From NCBI RefSeq assembly GCF_000150955.2, contig NC_011670.1, positions 1,345,766 through 1,409,765 of the forward strand: a DNA stretch of 64,000 bases, written 5' to 3'. The position numbers and the translations under genes were made by a program. Origin of the DNA: Phaeodactylum tricornutum CCAP 1055/1 (Eukaryota; Bacillariophyta; Bacillariophyceae; Surirellales; Neidiaceae). Below the pieces are notes generated by a model that saw only the letters and a program-made list of their open reading frames with translations, was not told the origin of the DNA and did not search any database. Position 1 is the stretch's first letter. The number at the start of each line of letters is the position of its first letter. This document shows positions 51,730 through 61,996 of this stretch, one piece after another.

Positions 51730-54700
51730 ATGAAATCGAGCAACTTGTCGCAGCGCAGTCTCGACTGCCCTTGTCGGAATTTCTCGAGCTTGGAACGTAT
51801 TTCTCAAGTGCTCGCATCGAAAAGCCAAACACAAACTCTGATCGATTGGTTGGCAGGGAAAAGCGACGAATCTTCTTTTGAAGAACGACGACCTTTATCT
51901 TGCAGCGAAAAATATCGCTGCAAGTTTCGCGCAAATACTTCGCTATTCATATTGAACGGAGTCCGCGATGCTTGTCGGCCGTTTTTGGAGTCCGTTTTGG
52001 TCTCAAACGAAGGTCCTGCGAACCCGCGACCCTCTCCAATCGTGCCGTACGAAGATGCCTTTCCAACTTTACTTTCTACCCCTCCTCCAAATCTGCCTTT
52101 TTCTTCCAAAAGCCTTCCAACACACTCTTTCCAATATGCTCGTTCAGCCACTGACAAAGCTGAGAAATCAAAACCAAAGCGGCGTGTTCGACCTTTGACA
52201 ATTTCAACGTCCGGACCATCGGCTTGGGGCGAAGGAAATTTGGTGACTGCGTCACTGCCAGTCAGCACGACTTTGCAACAGTGTGATGTATGCCATCCAA
52301 AACTACCGTTAGAAATGCCAATCCCTCAAGGTAAATCAATACCGAAGTCAGCGCGGTCTGGCGCCACGCGGAAAACACCGACAAAGCAAGAGAAAAGCGC
52401 CCACCAACGGATGGAACAAACCAGCATGACTGAGGTGCAAAGGCTAATAGAAGTATACTGTGAGCTGGTGAAGAGTGCACTCGTCCCCTCGACGGCGTTG
52501 GAGTTGCATTTGCTGTGTCGTATGTTGTCTGTTCCGATCAGCGATCTATCGAATCCTCAGAGCTTGCAGGATTCCAGTTTTTCCTGTGTTTTCTCCTCAG
52601 CGACACAATGTACATATTTTGCGAGGGAATGTTTGCTTCGCTTGTCTGGTATCCTCCGTGGCTACGGTAAATCCTTTCTGATAGAACTTGTTCGATGCGC
52701 TCCATTCCGTGTTCACCTTCCCGATATGGTTTCGGACTTTGAAGCACTCATACGGCTCGACGCGACGCGTGTAGATGCGTCTCTCGACTTTTCACCAAAC
52801 AGCCAAATCCCTTTGTTGACCCTTCCTTTCAATGAGGAAAGAGACTCGCGACACAACTACAAGACTCGTGAGGAACAAGCCCTTTACAAGAACCGAGAGG
52901 AAAGCCGCGACGCATTTCTCTACCAGTTTAGATCCTTTTTAAATGTGAGAGGGAAATTAGTTGATACAGGAGCCGCGGAAAAAGAAATTAAGAAAATCGA
53001 ACGGTCTTCTCGAACTGTCGTAAACGGAGTGATGGGCGACAACGTTCCTTGGTTTGCGGATTTTTTTTGCGATTTATTGTTACAGACTGGTCTAGTACCT
53101 CTGCAAGAGACAGATACAGACCTTCTTCGTATCGCCGGTAAGGAAAAGCTCCAAAAACTGCACAAGCGCTTTGGATCCATGGTTCCTCTTACTGAAAAAA
53201 GTACCAAGAAACTCGTTGCCGAGCGGCACTTTAGAGAATCTATCCCGGCGGTGGCAGCACAGCAGTTCTTTCCTGGCCATCAGGAGTTTTTCTTCCTTTT
53301 TCTTATGTCCGCCGACTCCTTCATCTTTGGTTTGCATTTACGCCGAGTATTGGCCCAGAATATTAAGAAACTCGCTGCCGCTACAACGGTAAGGGATTTT
53401 GAAAGGCAGATATTGAAAATGCAATTGCTAGGTCGTTTTGTTGGTGTACTCTTCTTCGCTCCGAATTGGGTTTCATCGACCACAAAGCAACAATCTCCGT
53501 CTGTACTTTTATCAACTGCTCTGTGCGAAATCTCAATTGCTGGTTTACCAATGCTAGAAATGCTCGGTGAAGCGTGCCAAAATGGTAACCTCGTGAGTTT
53601 CGTTCCATGGGTGGTTGAAGTTCTTAAGATGTCCATCTGGGACAGAGGGGCGCGCAACAGTTTTGAGGTGCGTCAGCTTCTAGCGTATTTGCGGCAGATA
53701 CAATTATTGTATTGCAGAAGGGATGAGAGAACTGAAACAACCAATTCAGTACGCGAGCTCATTTTTGGTAGCATCGAGGCTATGCTTGATGAAGTTCTTG
53801 GTCTTGGACGGACCACGAGTCTAGAACTGACAGCCCTAAAATTAGCGCCTATGCAGGAAACCGGACTGGACTGTATTGATTTCACATTTTCTTCGACATT
53901 GCTGTTCGCGTCATATTCACATTTGGAGGAGTTGATGGCTCTCATATCAAAGCTGTCGCGCCCTGAAAATAGCACACTCACTAGTCCCAGGATATCGAGA
54001 AAGCTTCGACCCAGTTTTATTAGTCCCACAGTAAGTCCGGATCAAAAATTAACTCATTCCTCGCATGCTGAAGAAATTGCCGGAGAAGGAAGCCTTGTGC
54101 CGAGCCAAACAAGGCGGAACACGACAATCCATGCAAAATTGCGATTTACTTTCTTCCACCAGCATTCTAACTTAAAGGAGACCTCCGAGTTTGCCATGGA
54201 TCAAATTTTGAAACTCTGTAGTGCAAAACTTCTCAAGGCAGTTATTCATCCGACACTGACACAATCGCTTGCGGATGGAAGCAATCATGTCGACTCGGAG
54301 CGATGTGCCTTAGCGGCAAGTCTCGAATTTATTCGAAGCGAGCTCCACTCACGTATTGGCCAAGTTCTTGACGCACTCGTTGACAGTAGAACGAGCCAAA
54401 AAGTAAAAAGTATTGCATGCTCTCTAGCTGTCAATCATGGCCTTGAAGTTGGAAATGCCATGGCTTCTGCAATGGTTGCGACGGCAATGAAATCGATGCC
54501 TGGTGCTATTTTAACAAACGATAGACGTCGGTTGTTTGACGGCTATTCCACAAATTGCGAGATCGTTCAAACAAATCTGGTGTATATAACAGGTTGCTTG
54601 CGAGATCTTCTCATCGAGCTGAAAATGAGAATGGATGGCGACTTTTCAGGCGTCGACAAATTGATCCAGAAAGTTTTGAAAGACTTCGAGGAGTGGCTTG

Positions 54701-55128
54701 CGAAGTCGGGAAGCACAGTCCCTATAGGAAACGAATTTCGATCTTTTATTCAAGTCTTATTACAAGTCGACTCATTTACTTTACGGATAATGAAATGGTC
54801 GCTGCTTTTCAATACGGCTTCTTGCGAGATGCGGTGGTGTCTTTTGACATCATATTTGGAGTGGACCTGCTTGTTAAGCAGAATATCACGGTTTGGCTTA
54901 AAATCCGTTCGCGCATTTCTCTCTGAAAGCGAGAATCTTGTCACTCTTGTGAGTATTGGCTCCGCGGACGACAGGTTCGAAGGCCTCTGCGTTACGCTGC
55001 GAAATTTGCGCAAGGCAAAGCTCCTATCGAAGACTGCTTTCGAAAAATGCATTCTGATTTGCGAACGAAAGGAGATTTTAAATACCGCTTCTATCGACAG
55101 TATACGCAAAGCAACGTTTTGTTGTTAG
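51730..55128 (+). CDS. CDAN1: Codanin-1 (CDAN1) homologue
   Basis: Intronless, 1132 residues, near human codanin-1 (about 1230). Order matches the animal protein: a helical start with QTLIDWLAGK (human VVRWIAR), then YEDAFPTLLS (human EEFPPVG), then RRVRPLTI at residues 151-158, the B-domain-type ASF1-binding motif (human RRINPTPV), then SAWGEG (human SPWGLG). In the body, FFFLFLMSADSFIFGLHLRRVL equals the human FRDFILSASSFQFNQHL region, and LVSFVPWVVEVLKM equals LTVPWLVEFLS. Codanin-1 holds histone chaperone ASF1 in the cytosol with CDIN1 and is essential for erythroblast chromatin in humans. The exact start is uncertain, since other frames are also open near 51640-51880. Confidence 0.85.
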   Translation: MKSSNLSQRSLDCPCRNFSSLERISQVLASKSQTQTLIDWLAGKSDESSFEERRPLSCSEKYRCKFRANTSLFILNGVRDACRPFLESVLVSNEGPANPRPSPIVPYEDAFPTLLSTPPPNLPFSSKSLPTHSFQYARSATDKAEKSKPKRRVRPLTISTSGPSAWGEGNLVTASLPVSTTLQQCDVCHPKLPLEMPIPQGKSIPKSARSGATRKTPTKQEKSAHQRMEQTSMTEVQRLIEVYCELVKSALVPSTALELHLLCRMLSVPISDLSNPQSLQDSSFSCVFSSATQCTYFARECLLRLSGILRGYGKSFLIELVRCAPFRVHLPDMVSDFEALIRLDATRVDASLDFSPNSQIPLLTLPFNEERDSRHNYKTREEQALYKNREESRDAFLYQFRSFLNVRGKLVDTGAAEKEIKKIERSSRTVVNGVMGDNVPWFADFFCDLLLQTGLVPLQETDTDLLRIAGKEKLQKLHKRFGSMVPLTEKSTKKLVAERHFRESIPAVAAQQFFPGHQEFFFLFLMSADSFIFGLHLRRVLAQNIKKLAAATTVRDFERQILKMQLLGRFVGVLFFAPNWVSSTTKQQSPSVLLSTALCEISIAGLPMLEMLGEACQNGNLVSFVPWVVEVLKMSIWDRGARNSFEVRQLLAYLRQIQLLYCRRDERTETTNSVRELIFGSIEAMLDEVLGLGRTTSLELTALKLAPMQETGLDCIDFTFSSTLLFASYSHLEELMALISKLSRPENSTLTSPRISRKLRPSFISPTVSPDQKLTHSSHAEEIAGEGSLVPSQTRRNTTIHAKLRFTFFHQHSNLKETSEFAMDQILKLCSAKLLKAVIHPTLTQSLADGSNHVDSERCALAASLEFIRSELHSRIGQVLDALVDSRTSQKVKSIACSLAVNHGLEVGNAMASAMVATAMKSMPGAILTNDRRRLFDGYSTNCEIVQTNLVYITGCLRDLLIELKMRMDGDFSGVDKLIQKVLKDFEEWLAKSGSTVPIGNEFRSFIQVLLQVDSFTLRIMKWSLLFNTASCEMRWCLLTSYLEWTCLLSRISRFGLKSVRAFLSESENLVTLVSIGSADDRFEGLCVTLRNLRKAKLLSKTAFEKCILICERKEILNTASIDSIRKATFCC

Positions 55129-55227
55129 ATGATTTCAGCACTGTTTTTAAACTTTTTTTAAGTATGGAAACCGAGTAAGTTAACACTTGATTGTTCCAAA
55201 ACTTAGGGATCATCCTAGTCGCTGGTC

Positions 55228-56004
55228 TTAGCGAGCACCTAAATTTTGGCGACCCCCGTCAATTGCAATACATTCTCCAGTTAAAAATTGTGCCTTGCTT
55301 GATGCTAGAAAGGCGATGAGCTCGCCTACTTCGTCGGGCTGCCCAACGCGCCCCAGACTGGCAGAAAGAGGATGTGTTGTTTCGATACTGCGTTTTAAAA
55401 AAGATGCGTACTGCTCATCAGTTTGGCCGCCAGTCTTTTGCAAATTCGTTTCAATAACCCCGGGATTCACAGCGTTTACGCGAATTCCAGCCTTTGCCAG
55501 ATCAACGCTGGCACAACGTGTCAGCTGATCGATGGCAGCCTTGCTCATACAATAGGAAGCGCATCCGGCGAATGCTTGCTTGCCATTGACGGAACTCACG
55601 TTTACAATAGATGGAAATCTTTCCTTCTCCTGTTTCAAATATGGTATGGCATGGATCATAATTTCAAAAGGGGCTTGAGCGTTGCATTTCATGTTGCGCA
55701 TATAATTCTCCATGTCAATGCTGCCCATGGCCCCACCATGCAGCACACCTGCTGCGTTTACGACAGTGGTCAATCCGTGTAGCGTTTTCGCTGCCGCTTC
55801 CACAACTCGTTGGCATTCGCCTTCCTGGACTAAATCTGCTACAATGTAGTCCACTACACCGCCTTGGTCTTTCAACAACTGTAAAGAAGCTTCATTGCGT
55901 CCGGTACCAACAACTAAGGCACCATAGCCGGAAAGAACTAGGCAGGTAGCGCGGCCGATCCCGGACGACGCACCTGTGACGAGGCATTTTAGGCCTTTCA
56001 ACAT
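55228..56004 (-). CDS. Short-chain dehydrogenase/reductase
   Basis: 258 residues from the first ATG (MLKGLKCLVTG), the standard length of a classical SDR. Cofactor motif TGASSGIG at residues 10-17, NAAG at 83-86, catalytic Ser in NVSSVN (about 137-138) and Y-C-M-S-K at 151-155, followed by the family's GIRVNAVNPGVIETNL and the closing FLTGECIAIDGG. It has a GR at the end of the second strand (VVGTGRNEASL), which favours NADP(H) over NAD. No targeting sequence. Substrate cannot be told from sequence. The 3' end lies 99 bp from the convergent codanin gene. Confidence 0.9.
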   Translation of the reverse strand: MLKGLKCLVTGASSGIGRATCLVLSGYGALVVGTGRNEASLQLLKDQGGVVDYIVADLVQEGECQRVVEAAAKTLHGLTTVVNAAGVLHGGAMGSIDMENYMRNMKCNAQAPFEIMIHAIPYLKQEKERFPSIVNVSSVNGKQAFAGCASYCMSKAAIDQLTRCASVDLAKAGIRVNAVNPGVIETNLQKTGGQTDEQYASFLKRSIETTHPLSASLGRVGQPDEVGELIAFLASSKAQFLTGECIAIDGGRQNLGAR

Positions 56005-56483
56005 CTCAGCATCAACATTCACCAACAATCCAGTTTTTTATTCGTATTGAGTAGGCGAAACTATGTAACGAAAGGAAGAGTTGACTGTGAATGTGAGCAC
56101 GATGTGCAGAAACCGAAAAGCGAAATAGGTTGTAACTGTAAAAGAAGTATCCGGCAAAGCGCTAGACGTTTTACACCGTTAACGGATGTCAGATTTCGTT
56201 GTCTGTACTAATAGGGAGCTAGTTTTCGAAAGTCTACGTACGATGTACGTACCATATAGGAAGACATTGCGCTCATCTAAGGTTGTGTACATCAAGGCAG
56301 GGAACTAAAAGTCGGGGCAACTTACTACCAGCTCCACTATGGTCGATAGCTACATGAACGAGATGAATTGCTAGCCGCATGCAACTGTTGGGAATCCCCG
56401 GTTTGAGTTCTATTAGTTCAAGTCGTTGGTTCGAGTACAAATCAAGTAACAGTTAAAGCTTGAACAACAAGGCCATACAAGAA
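56005..56483. promoter_or_regulatory. Divergent promoter region
   Basis: 479 bp between the SDR and PHD-finger genes. The PHD frame is open slightly upstream only through non-ATG codons. Nothing else recognised. Confidence 0.4.
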
Positions 56484-58018
56484 ATGACGGAACAATCTAC
56501 GGGACTTGGAGTGTCCGACGCCAAAGAAGATCAGCAAGACTCGACCGAAAATTCTTCGATCGATGACGCTTTCGGTATGGAAATACGCCGGAGACTAAAG
56601 TTGGAATCGTTCGTTGCATCCGGCCTCGGCAAAAACAAAGAAAAAATCGGCCGTGTCGATACTTTTTGGAAAGTTGTTTGGCCCAAACTTGAAGAAAGTG
56701 GATGGAGAAAGGTATGCTGATTGTTTGCTACAGAGAGCTCACTCTCGCCATGACCTCCGATAGTACTGAATTAACTTGTTCCACACTAAATCACAGGAGA
56801 ATGGGACGGGACACAACCTTGGAGGCATCAAGTTTTTTTTTCCTCCCTTTTTAAAAAACTTTATAGTAGCGAAACGCGAAGATCACTATGAACGTATTCG
56901 AGACGTTCTGGATCGCATTTTAGGTCGACATACGCAAGATGAAACCGCAGCCGCGGATGCGTATGAGGCTGAAATGAAAAAGGTTTTGAAGCTTCTTTCG
57001 AAGCCAGAAGGGAGAAAGCGAGGTCCTGTCAAAGACGATACAACATTGACTTGGAGCAAGGGCCAAGCGCCAAAAAAGCAAATGCTGGATCTGAGCTGGA
57101 AGGAAGGCGGTCGGAACTTTCCAAAGAAATCCAGCCGCATCGGACGAGAGTACCAGGTGGAGGACACCCCTAATGCTGGTACATGGAAGGCACCGGAAAA
57201 CGACGATGAAAGACAGTACGTCCATTTCGCCTGCATTTTCTTTCTGGGCTCTTGACTGACAATTCTTTTCGTTCAGGTACGAGCAGGTATGGGACCCAGT
57301 TCTTGCAGTGGCCAAAGGCATTGACTTGGCAGATATAGTGAAAGATGTACCAAGCAACAAAAAAGAGAAGGCCTTAATTTGGTTGGGGGCTCACGAGTAC
57401 GAAATTGCTGGGTTTGAGGAAGCCGTCAAAAACATGGAATGTGACAACGGCTCGGATTGGAATCCCGACATGAGGCGCCGTTTTCGAGATGAAATTTTCC
57501 GCTCGCGCAAAGACATGGATGCTGTTCATGGGGCAATGGAGATTGAGATGAAAACTTGCTTGGCTTACTACCTAGGAACGTTTCGTATGTCAAATGATTA
57601 TCGTTTGCTCAAGACGGTTTGCGAAGAGGAACGACAAGAAGGCTATAGCGCTACGGAGCACGGGAAGGACGCTTGCGCAATTTGCGGAGACGGTGGAAGT
57701 TTACTTATTTGTGACGGATGTGAGGGGGAGTATCACATGGACTGCGTACAACCTTCGCTTGCCGAAATCCCCGAGGGGCACTGGGAATGTGACGATTGTG
57801 TTAACGAAAAATTCCTGGCGGCAAGGGAGCACCTCATTCGAAACTCAGAATTGTTTGAGAAGGCACAATCCGAAAGCAAGGATACAACAGATCCGATGGA
57901 TTCCGAATTTATCGCCTATCGACCTACTGACTTTGCGCTCCAAAGTGTAAGTAAGATGGCTATGAGAATTTCAGAGGCACTGCGAAACTTTTCTCCACCC
58001 GGAACGGTGGCCTCGTAG
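56484..58018 (+). CDS. PHD-finger protein
   Basis: Three exons (56484-56711, 56797-57215, 57277-58018; introns 85 and 61 nt), 462 residues with exact phase closure. Residues about 348-393 form a PHD finger with C4HC3 spacing: CAICGDGGSLLICDGCEGEYHMDCV, LAEIPEGHWECDDC in pieces. Such fingers read the histone H3 tail. The N-terminal half has FWKVVWPKLEESGW followed by LGGIKFFFPPFLK, a Trp/Phe-rich module I have seen in other stramenopile chromatin-like proteins but cannot name, then a basic linker (PEGRKRGPVKDD). The module after it (EYEIAGFEEAVKNMEC) is helical. Probably nuclear. The 3' end lies 78 bp from the convergent mu-homology gene. Confidence 0.85.
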
Positions 58019-58096
58019 AGTAGAATGACGAGCCTCTGGTATTCATTCCTACGAAGCGTTTTTTAATCAAACAAGCAAACAAACAAAAACATTACG

Positions 58097-59164
58097 CTAT
58101 GTTAATCGGTGCAGCAACCGAAACGACTTCACTCTTGTTGTCGACAGATGCGCTGGATATCCTTCCACCGGAGTCACTTCAAAGGCTGCCGTACTAATTA
58201 GATCAGCGGCTGAAGTGCAACGTAGGACTACCGGAAACCGAATATCGTCATCTTCCTGAGCGGGCTTCCAAAGCTTTGCATGAGCGCTCACCATGAAAGA
58301 CTGTCCCGTCTCGAGGGCTTTGAGCTTCCACTGAATTGTGCGCTTGAGTTCATCCCAGACTCCTTCTCCTCGGGAAATTTCAATAGAGTCTCCATTGACA
58401 CGTTCAGGTACGGCAACGACAATGGTCAAATCCTCGATATCACCCGAATTGGTTAATTTGGAGCGTACTTGCACAGCCAGGCGACAAGAAGTATCCTGTA
58501 CCGTGACTTTGCGTTCGAGCAAGACTGGCAAATGCTGAACTTCTTTAGTGAGAGAGTAATGAGCTACAGGAACGTATCCCAGCTCTGGTTTGGGAATATG
58601 CACAGCGAAAGCGTTATTGTTCATCGTGGCATCGTTCCAAAGGAACTTTTGGTTGGGCCGAACGGAAAAGTCCGGATCCACGGTAGCCAACGCGAATGGT
58701 GCGTTTTTCCTTCCGTCTGAACACTGAACCTGCGCGTATACACTACCCTCAATTGCAGCGTTCGAAGAAAGGGTACCATCGGCTTCGATTCTCGCTTGCG
58801 AAGATACTTCTTCGTACATCGTAAGCTTCAGTACGAGTTTGGGTGGCAGCGCGGTTACCGGAACGGATTGTCTGGTGACACGGTTGACTTCGGGAGGCGT
58901 GGAAGGGCTGTCCTCACGCGGCCTCCGGGTGGGCGGATCGTCCGAAGCCGAACGTATACCGGCATTGGGTGTTTGCGAAAGCGTGGCGATTCCGAATGGG
59001 TCAAAGGAGTCGTTACTGTCCATTGACGGATTCGAGTTAACATCATGGGCATTCGTCGAGCTCGCATTTCGCGGCGTAATATTCACTGACCCTGAACGAC
59101 TAGTGTCCCAATCTTCTTGCGACGCGCTGAGATCGAACGGGTCAAACGCTTTCTGCGTGGACAT
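58097..59164 (-). CDS. Muniscin-type mu-homology protein with DPF motifs
   Basis: 355 residues from the first ATG (MSTQKAFDPFDLS); only GTG precedes it in frame. Two DPF motifs (residues 8-10 and 55-57) lie in a disordered Ser/Asp-rich N terminus; DPF and DPW peptides bind the alpha-appendage of the AP-2 clathrin adaptor. The C-terminal 240 residues look like a mu-homology domain of the SGIP1/FCHo (muniscin) type: VLKLTMYEEVSSQARIEADG, PVAHYSLTKEVQHLPVLL, DLTIVVAVPERVNGDSIEI, GVWDELKRTIQWKLKAL, and FPVVLRCTSAADLIS. Likely an endocytic cargo or AP-2 adaptor at the plasma membrane. There is no F-BAR domain. Its divergent neighbour is a paralogue. Confidence 0.72.
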   Translation of the reverse strand: MSTQKAFDPFDLSASQEDWDTSRSGSVNITPRNASSTNAHDVNSNPSMDSNDSFDPFGIATLSQTPNAGIRSASDDPPTRRPREDSPSTPPEVNRVTRQSVPVTALPPKLVLKLTMYEEVSSQARIEADGTLSSNAAIEGSVYAQVQCSDGRKNAPFALATVDPDFSVRPNQKFLWNDATMNNNAFAVHIPKPELGYVPVAHYSLTKEVQHLPVLLERKVTVQDTSCRLAVQVRSKLTNSGDIEDLTIVVAVPERVNGDSIEISRGEGVWDELKRTIQWKLKALETGQSFMVSAHAKLWKPAQEDDDIRFPVVLRCTSAADLISTAAFEVTPVEGYPAHLSTTRVKSFRLLHRLT

Positions 59165-59759
59165 AGTTTGTTCTAGTACAGGAAAGCGAAAGCTTCTCGT
59201 AGACCACACAGAAAGGCCAAAGGGCCCTTACCGATCGATGTAACAGTAGTCCGAACGTGTGCAAGAGCCACTGTCTCGTCGCAACTTGCTTCCCGACAGC
59301 GACGACGAGTTCCAGCCTCTTCTCAAGTCTCAAAGTCAGAGTCCGTGGCGATAGATTGTTTACGGTATCGTGTTCGCAGGCCTCGCCTCGCAATCAATCG
59401 GATTAGCACAGCATACGTTGGGACAAGTGACATACAAGCGTTTTGCACTATATTTTCGAAAATTAACAGGAGCTTTTCACATAGATAACAAATCCACCTA
59501 TAAAATGGTTTGGTGGTATGACGTTATACATAACGTCTTTGCATTATCTCTTTCGATATGCCTAATTAGAATTCGTACTTGCGCGTCGGCCAGCTACGAT
59601 GGGCGTAGCCGCTCATAATCCATCGAACAAAAAGACCGTCGACAAGTACAGAGTCGGCGGGTCGGTCCCCCCCCCCCCCCATTCCTTCCCACTAACTGGA
59701 AGGTACACTTTCTGGATACGCTTCATACTCGCTACAATTTTTTCCCTCCGACCATTGCG
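59165..59759. promoter_or_regulatory. Divergent promoter between the two muniscin-type paralogues, with a C14 tract
   Basis: 595 bp shared by two head-to-head paralogous genes. A run of 14 C at 59667-59680 stands about 80 bp before the rightward ATG. No other feature recognised. Confidence 0.5.
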
Positions 59760-60886
59760 ATGCAAAGTCGCATCCAACGCGGAGGCCTTCCCAAGTTGGA
59801 CGAGAATGCTGGCACCGACCAGCCAGCGAAAGGTAGCGATCCCTGGTCCGACCAAACTTGGGGAGAAAATGCTTTGAATTCCAGTGTAGTAAACGAGGAA
59901 TTCACTGTCAATTTGAATGCCGACCTATTTTCGCCTCTTGCTTCCATTGACCAGGAGGATACGCAAACTTTTCTGTTTCCTAGCAATCCGATTTGGGATT
60001 CCGGTGCTGTTGGCTCCAACGACCAACACCAACAAGCGCATACCGTGACTCCGATTGTCCAAGTGGCCATTCACGAGCAGTTGGCGGCCATTTATGACCA
60101 CATTGCCGAAGAACCAACCTTCCGCATAGAAGGTTCTATTCACGTCAAGTCGTCCAAAAAGACTCCAGTAAAGTCACCTTTCTGTCTCTTGATTCGAGAC
60201 TCGCTGGATCGAATCGAGACACTCGAGATGAACAAGGGGAAATGCGTGGATATTTCGGAAAACATGCCACGGAAAGACCTATGCGCATCAGATCGCGAAT
60301 TACGAGTAGACGTGTCCGAGTCTCCCACAGACCGGGAGATTCCCGTTGCTACATATACTTGTGTCCCCAATCTCCGACCTGTGCCCTTGGTAAGTACTGT
60401 CGACTGGTCAAGGTCTGCTCTGGTCCTCTATACATATATCCTAATTGGTTTGTGGGCCGTTTCCAGCTGGTGAAGAGCCGCGTACTGCGCACTGATAGAT
60501 CCAGCCACATTGGATTCAAAATCCGTGCCAATCCTCAAAACAAGTATCCTTTGTTACGGATGGTAATCATGATTGCCGTTCCTCCTTGCGTCGACGGTCC
60601 GTCGGTCAAAATGTCCAAGGAAGGTGGCTGCTGGGATGAAATGAAACGAACAATTTCGTGGATAGTTGATTCTCTATCACCGGGAGAAGCACTTGACATT
60701 CAAACGCAATTCGAAGCCACCGAAGGCAGCGATCAGGAACCTACATTTCCGGTGATGATTCGGTGCGAAGGCTCAATGCTGTTTAGTGGCATTGAGATAA
60801 ATGCTAACGTTCACTGTGATGCGCCATGCCAGCCAATCGAGATGAAGCTACACGAAACAGTGCGAATTTTGCATCGCAAGATCTAA
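59760..60886 (+). CDS. Muniscin-type mu-homology protein with DPW motif (paralogue of the gene to its left)
   Basis: Two exons (59760-60389, 60467-60886; intron 77 nt, both phase 0), 349 residues. The N terminus is Asp/Ser-rich with a DPW motif at residues 27-29. The C-terminal part mirrors the divergent neighbour: RMVIMIAVPPCVDGPSVKM against LTIVVAVPERVNGDSIEI, GGCWDEMKRTISWIVDSLSPGEAL against GVWDELKRTIQWKLKALETGQSF, FPVMIRCEGSMLFSGIEI against FPVVLRCTSAADLIS, and VRILHRKI against FRLLHRLT at the C terminus. It begins the domain at IVQVAIHEQLAAIYDHIAEEP. Same inferred role in clathrin-mediated uptake. The intron is absent from the neighbour. Confidence 0.72.
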
Positions 60887-61036
60887 GATTTTGCACAACG
60901 GTTGCCAGTATTCGAACATCTTTGACGTAACTTCGGACCAAAGCTAATGGGGGAGCCTTGGTGGGTGCACACAATCAATTGGCAGGTTTGCTTTTACGTC
61001 GTTGCGATAGACGCAAGTAAAAAATCAGTTTTTCCT

Positions 61037-61996
61037 TTAACGTTTCTTCTTTTTCTTTTTCTTCTTTTTGGAAGCGCCCACTCGGGTGATTATCGCAGCT
61101 TGTAACCGTTTGTCTTGTTCGATTTCTTCTCTTCGTCTCCGAACGCGTTCTACGCGCTGATCTGCAACGACTTTTAACCTGGCGTCTTCATCCATCGTTT
61201 TTCTTTCATAAAAACGTCGACTCTCTTCTACAATGTCTGGTCTTAAGTGTGCAGGCTGGGCGCCCAGACCATTGTCGTTGTAGTAGTTTTCCAAAATGAT
61301 GCAGGCAGCGTCAGCATCCAACGTACCATATAAAGGCTGGTGAGGATTGCGACTGTGTGCTCTCGCAGCGGCTGCTTTTGAAGTGTATCGTTCATCAAAG
61401 AGCTCAACTTTTACCCCGGGCCCTAGCTCTTGCAAACTCTTCTGAGCGAGTTCCGCGACGAAAACAAGAGTCAGATTGGTTTGTTCCGCGATTGTGCCGT
61501 TCTTGTGCAGAGGTAGGCCCACCACTATACGGGAGGCTTGCTCGAGTCGAACGCATCGAATGACCGCATCGCAAACTTCAGTTGCGTTCAAATCTTTCAA
61601 AATCGTTAATGGCTTGGGGTCGTATCCCACCGTCACGGCGACTCCCGTTCGAACCAGGCCGTAGTCAACACCAATGCTTTTCACGCCTAGCAAAGAATAT
61701 GTTTCTTGCGTCACACTGGCTGCCGCATCAATCATATTTTCATCGGAGTGTGTCTCGAATAGAAACGGAGGAATTTGATTTGTCAGAGACTCATGAGCCG
61801 CTGCGAAATTAACATGAAGAGCCCCGCGACGGAACCAATTGGCTCTGCTGATTAGACATTGTGTTGTCAATCGGGAAAGGAATCCGTCGACGGATACCCA
61901 ATAGATTAACGCAAAGATCAATAGGCAACATCGTGCTCGCTTTTGAAGTTTTATCCAACTGGTCTTTCCAGCTCCGATCGAATCTAGCGCATTCAT
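61037..61996 (-). CDS. YqgF/RuvX-type Holliday-junction resolvase-like nuclease, plastid type
   Basis: 319 residues from MNALDSIGAG. Further in-frame ATGs exist at 62041 and 62158; I chose 61996 because it places a signal peptide (CCLLIFALIYWVSVDG) near the N terminus, followed by FLSRL with Phe at the cleavage site, as in diatom plastid proteins. The RNase-H-like fold is complete: VKSIGVDYGLVRTGVAVT (first catalytic Asp, about residue 111), IVVGLPLHKNG, VELFDERYTSKAA (second acid) and LDADAACIILENY (third acid). YqgF/RuvX acts in pre-rRNA end processing in bacteria. The C terminus adds a charged helix and ends in ten Lys and Arg. The longest frame runs to 62158. Confidence 0.82.
   Translation of the reverse strand: MNALDSIGAGKTSWIKLQKRARCCLLIFALIYWVSVDGFLSRLTTQCLISRANWFRRGALHVNFAAAHESLTNQIPPFLFETHSDENMIDAAASVTQETYSLLGVKSIGVDYGLVRTGVAVTVGYDPKPLTILKDLNATEVCDAVIRCVRLEQASRIVVGLPLHKNGTIAEQTNLTLVFVAELAQKSLQELGPGVKVELFDERYTSKAAAARAHSRNPHQPLYGTLDADAACIILENYYNDNGLGAQPAHLRPDIVEESRRFYERKTMDEDARLKVVADQRVERVRRRREEIEQDKRLQAAIITRVGASKKKKKKKKKR

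Noticed and set aside
56380-56455. Possible second tRNA (GGTTCGAG-like box)
   Set aside because: No complete cloverleaf and no matching A box at the right distance.
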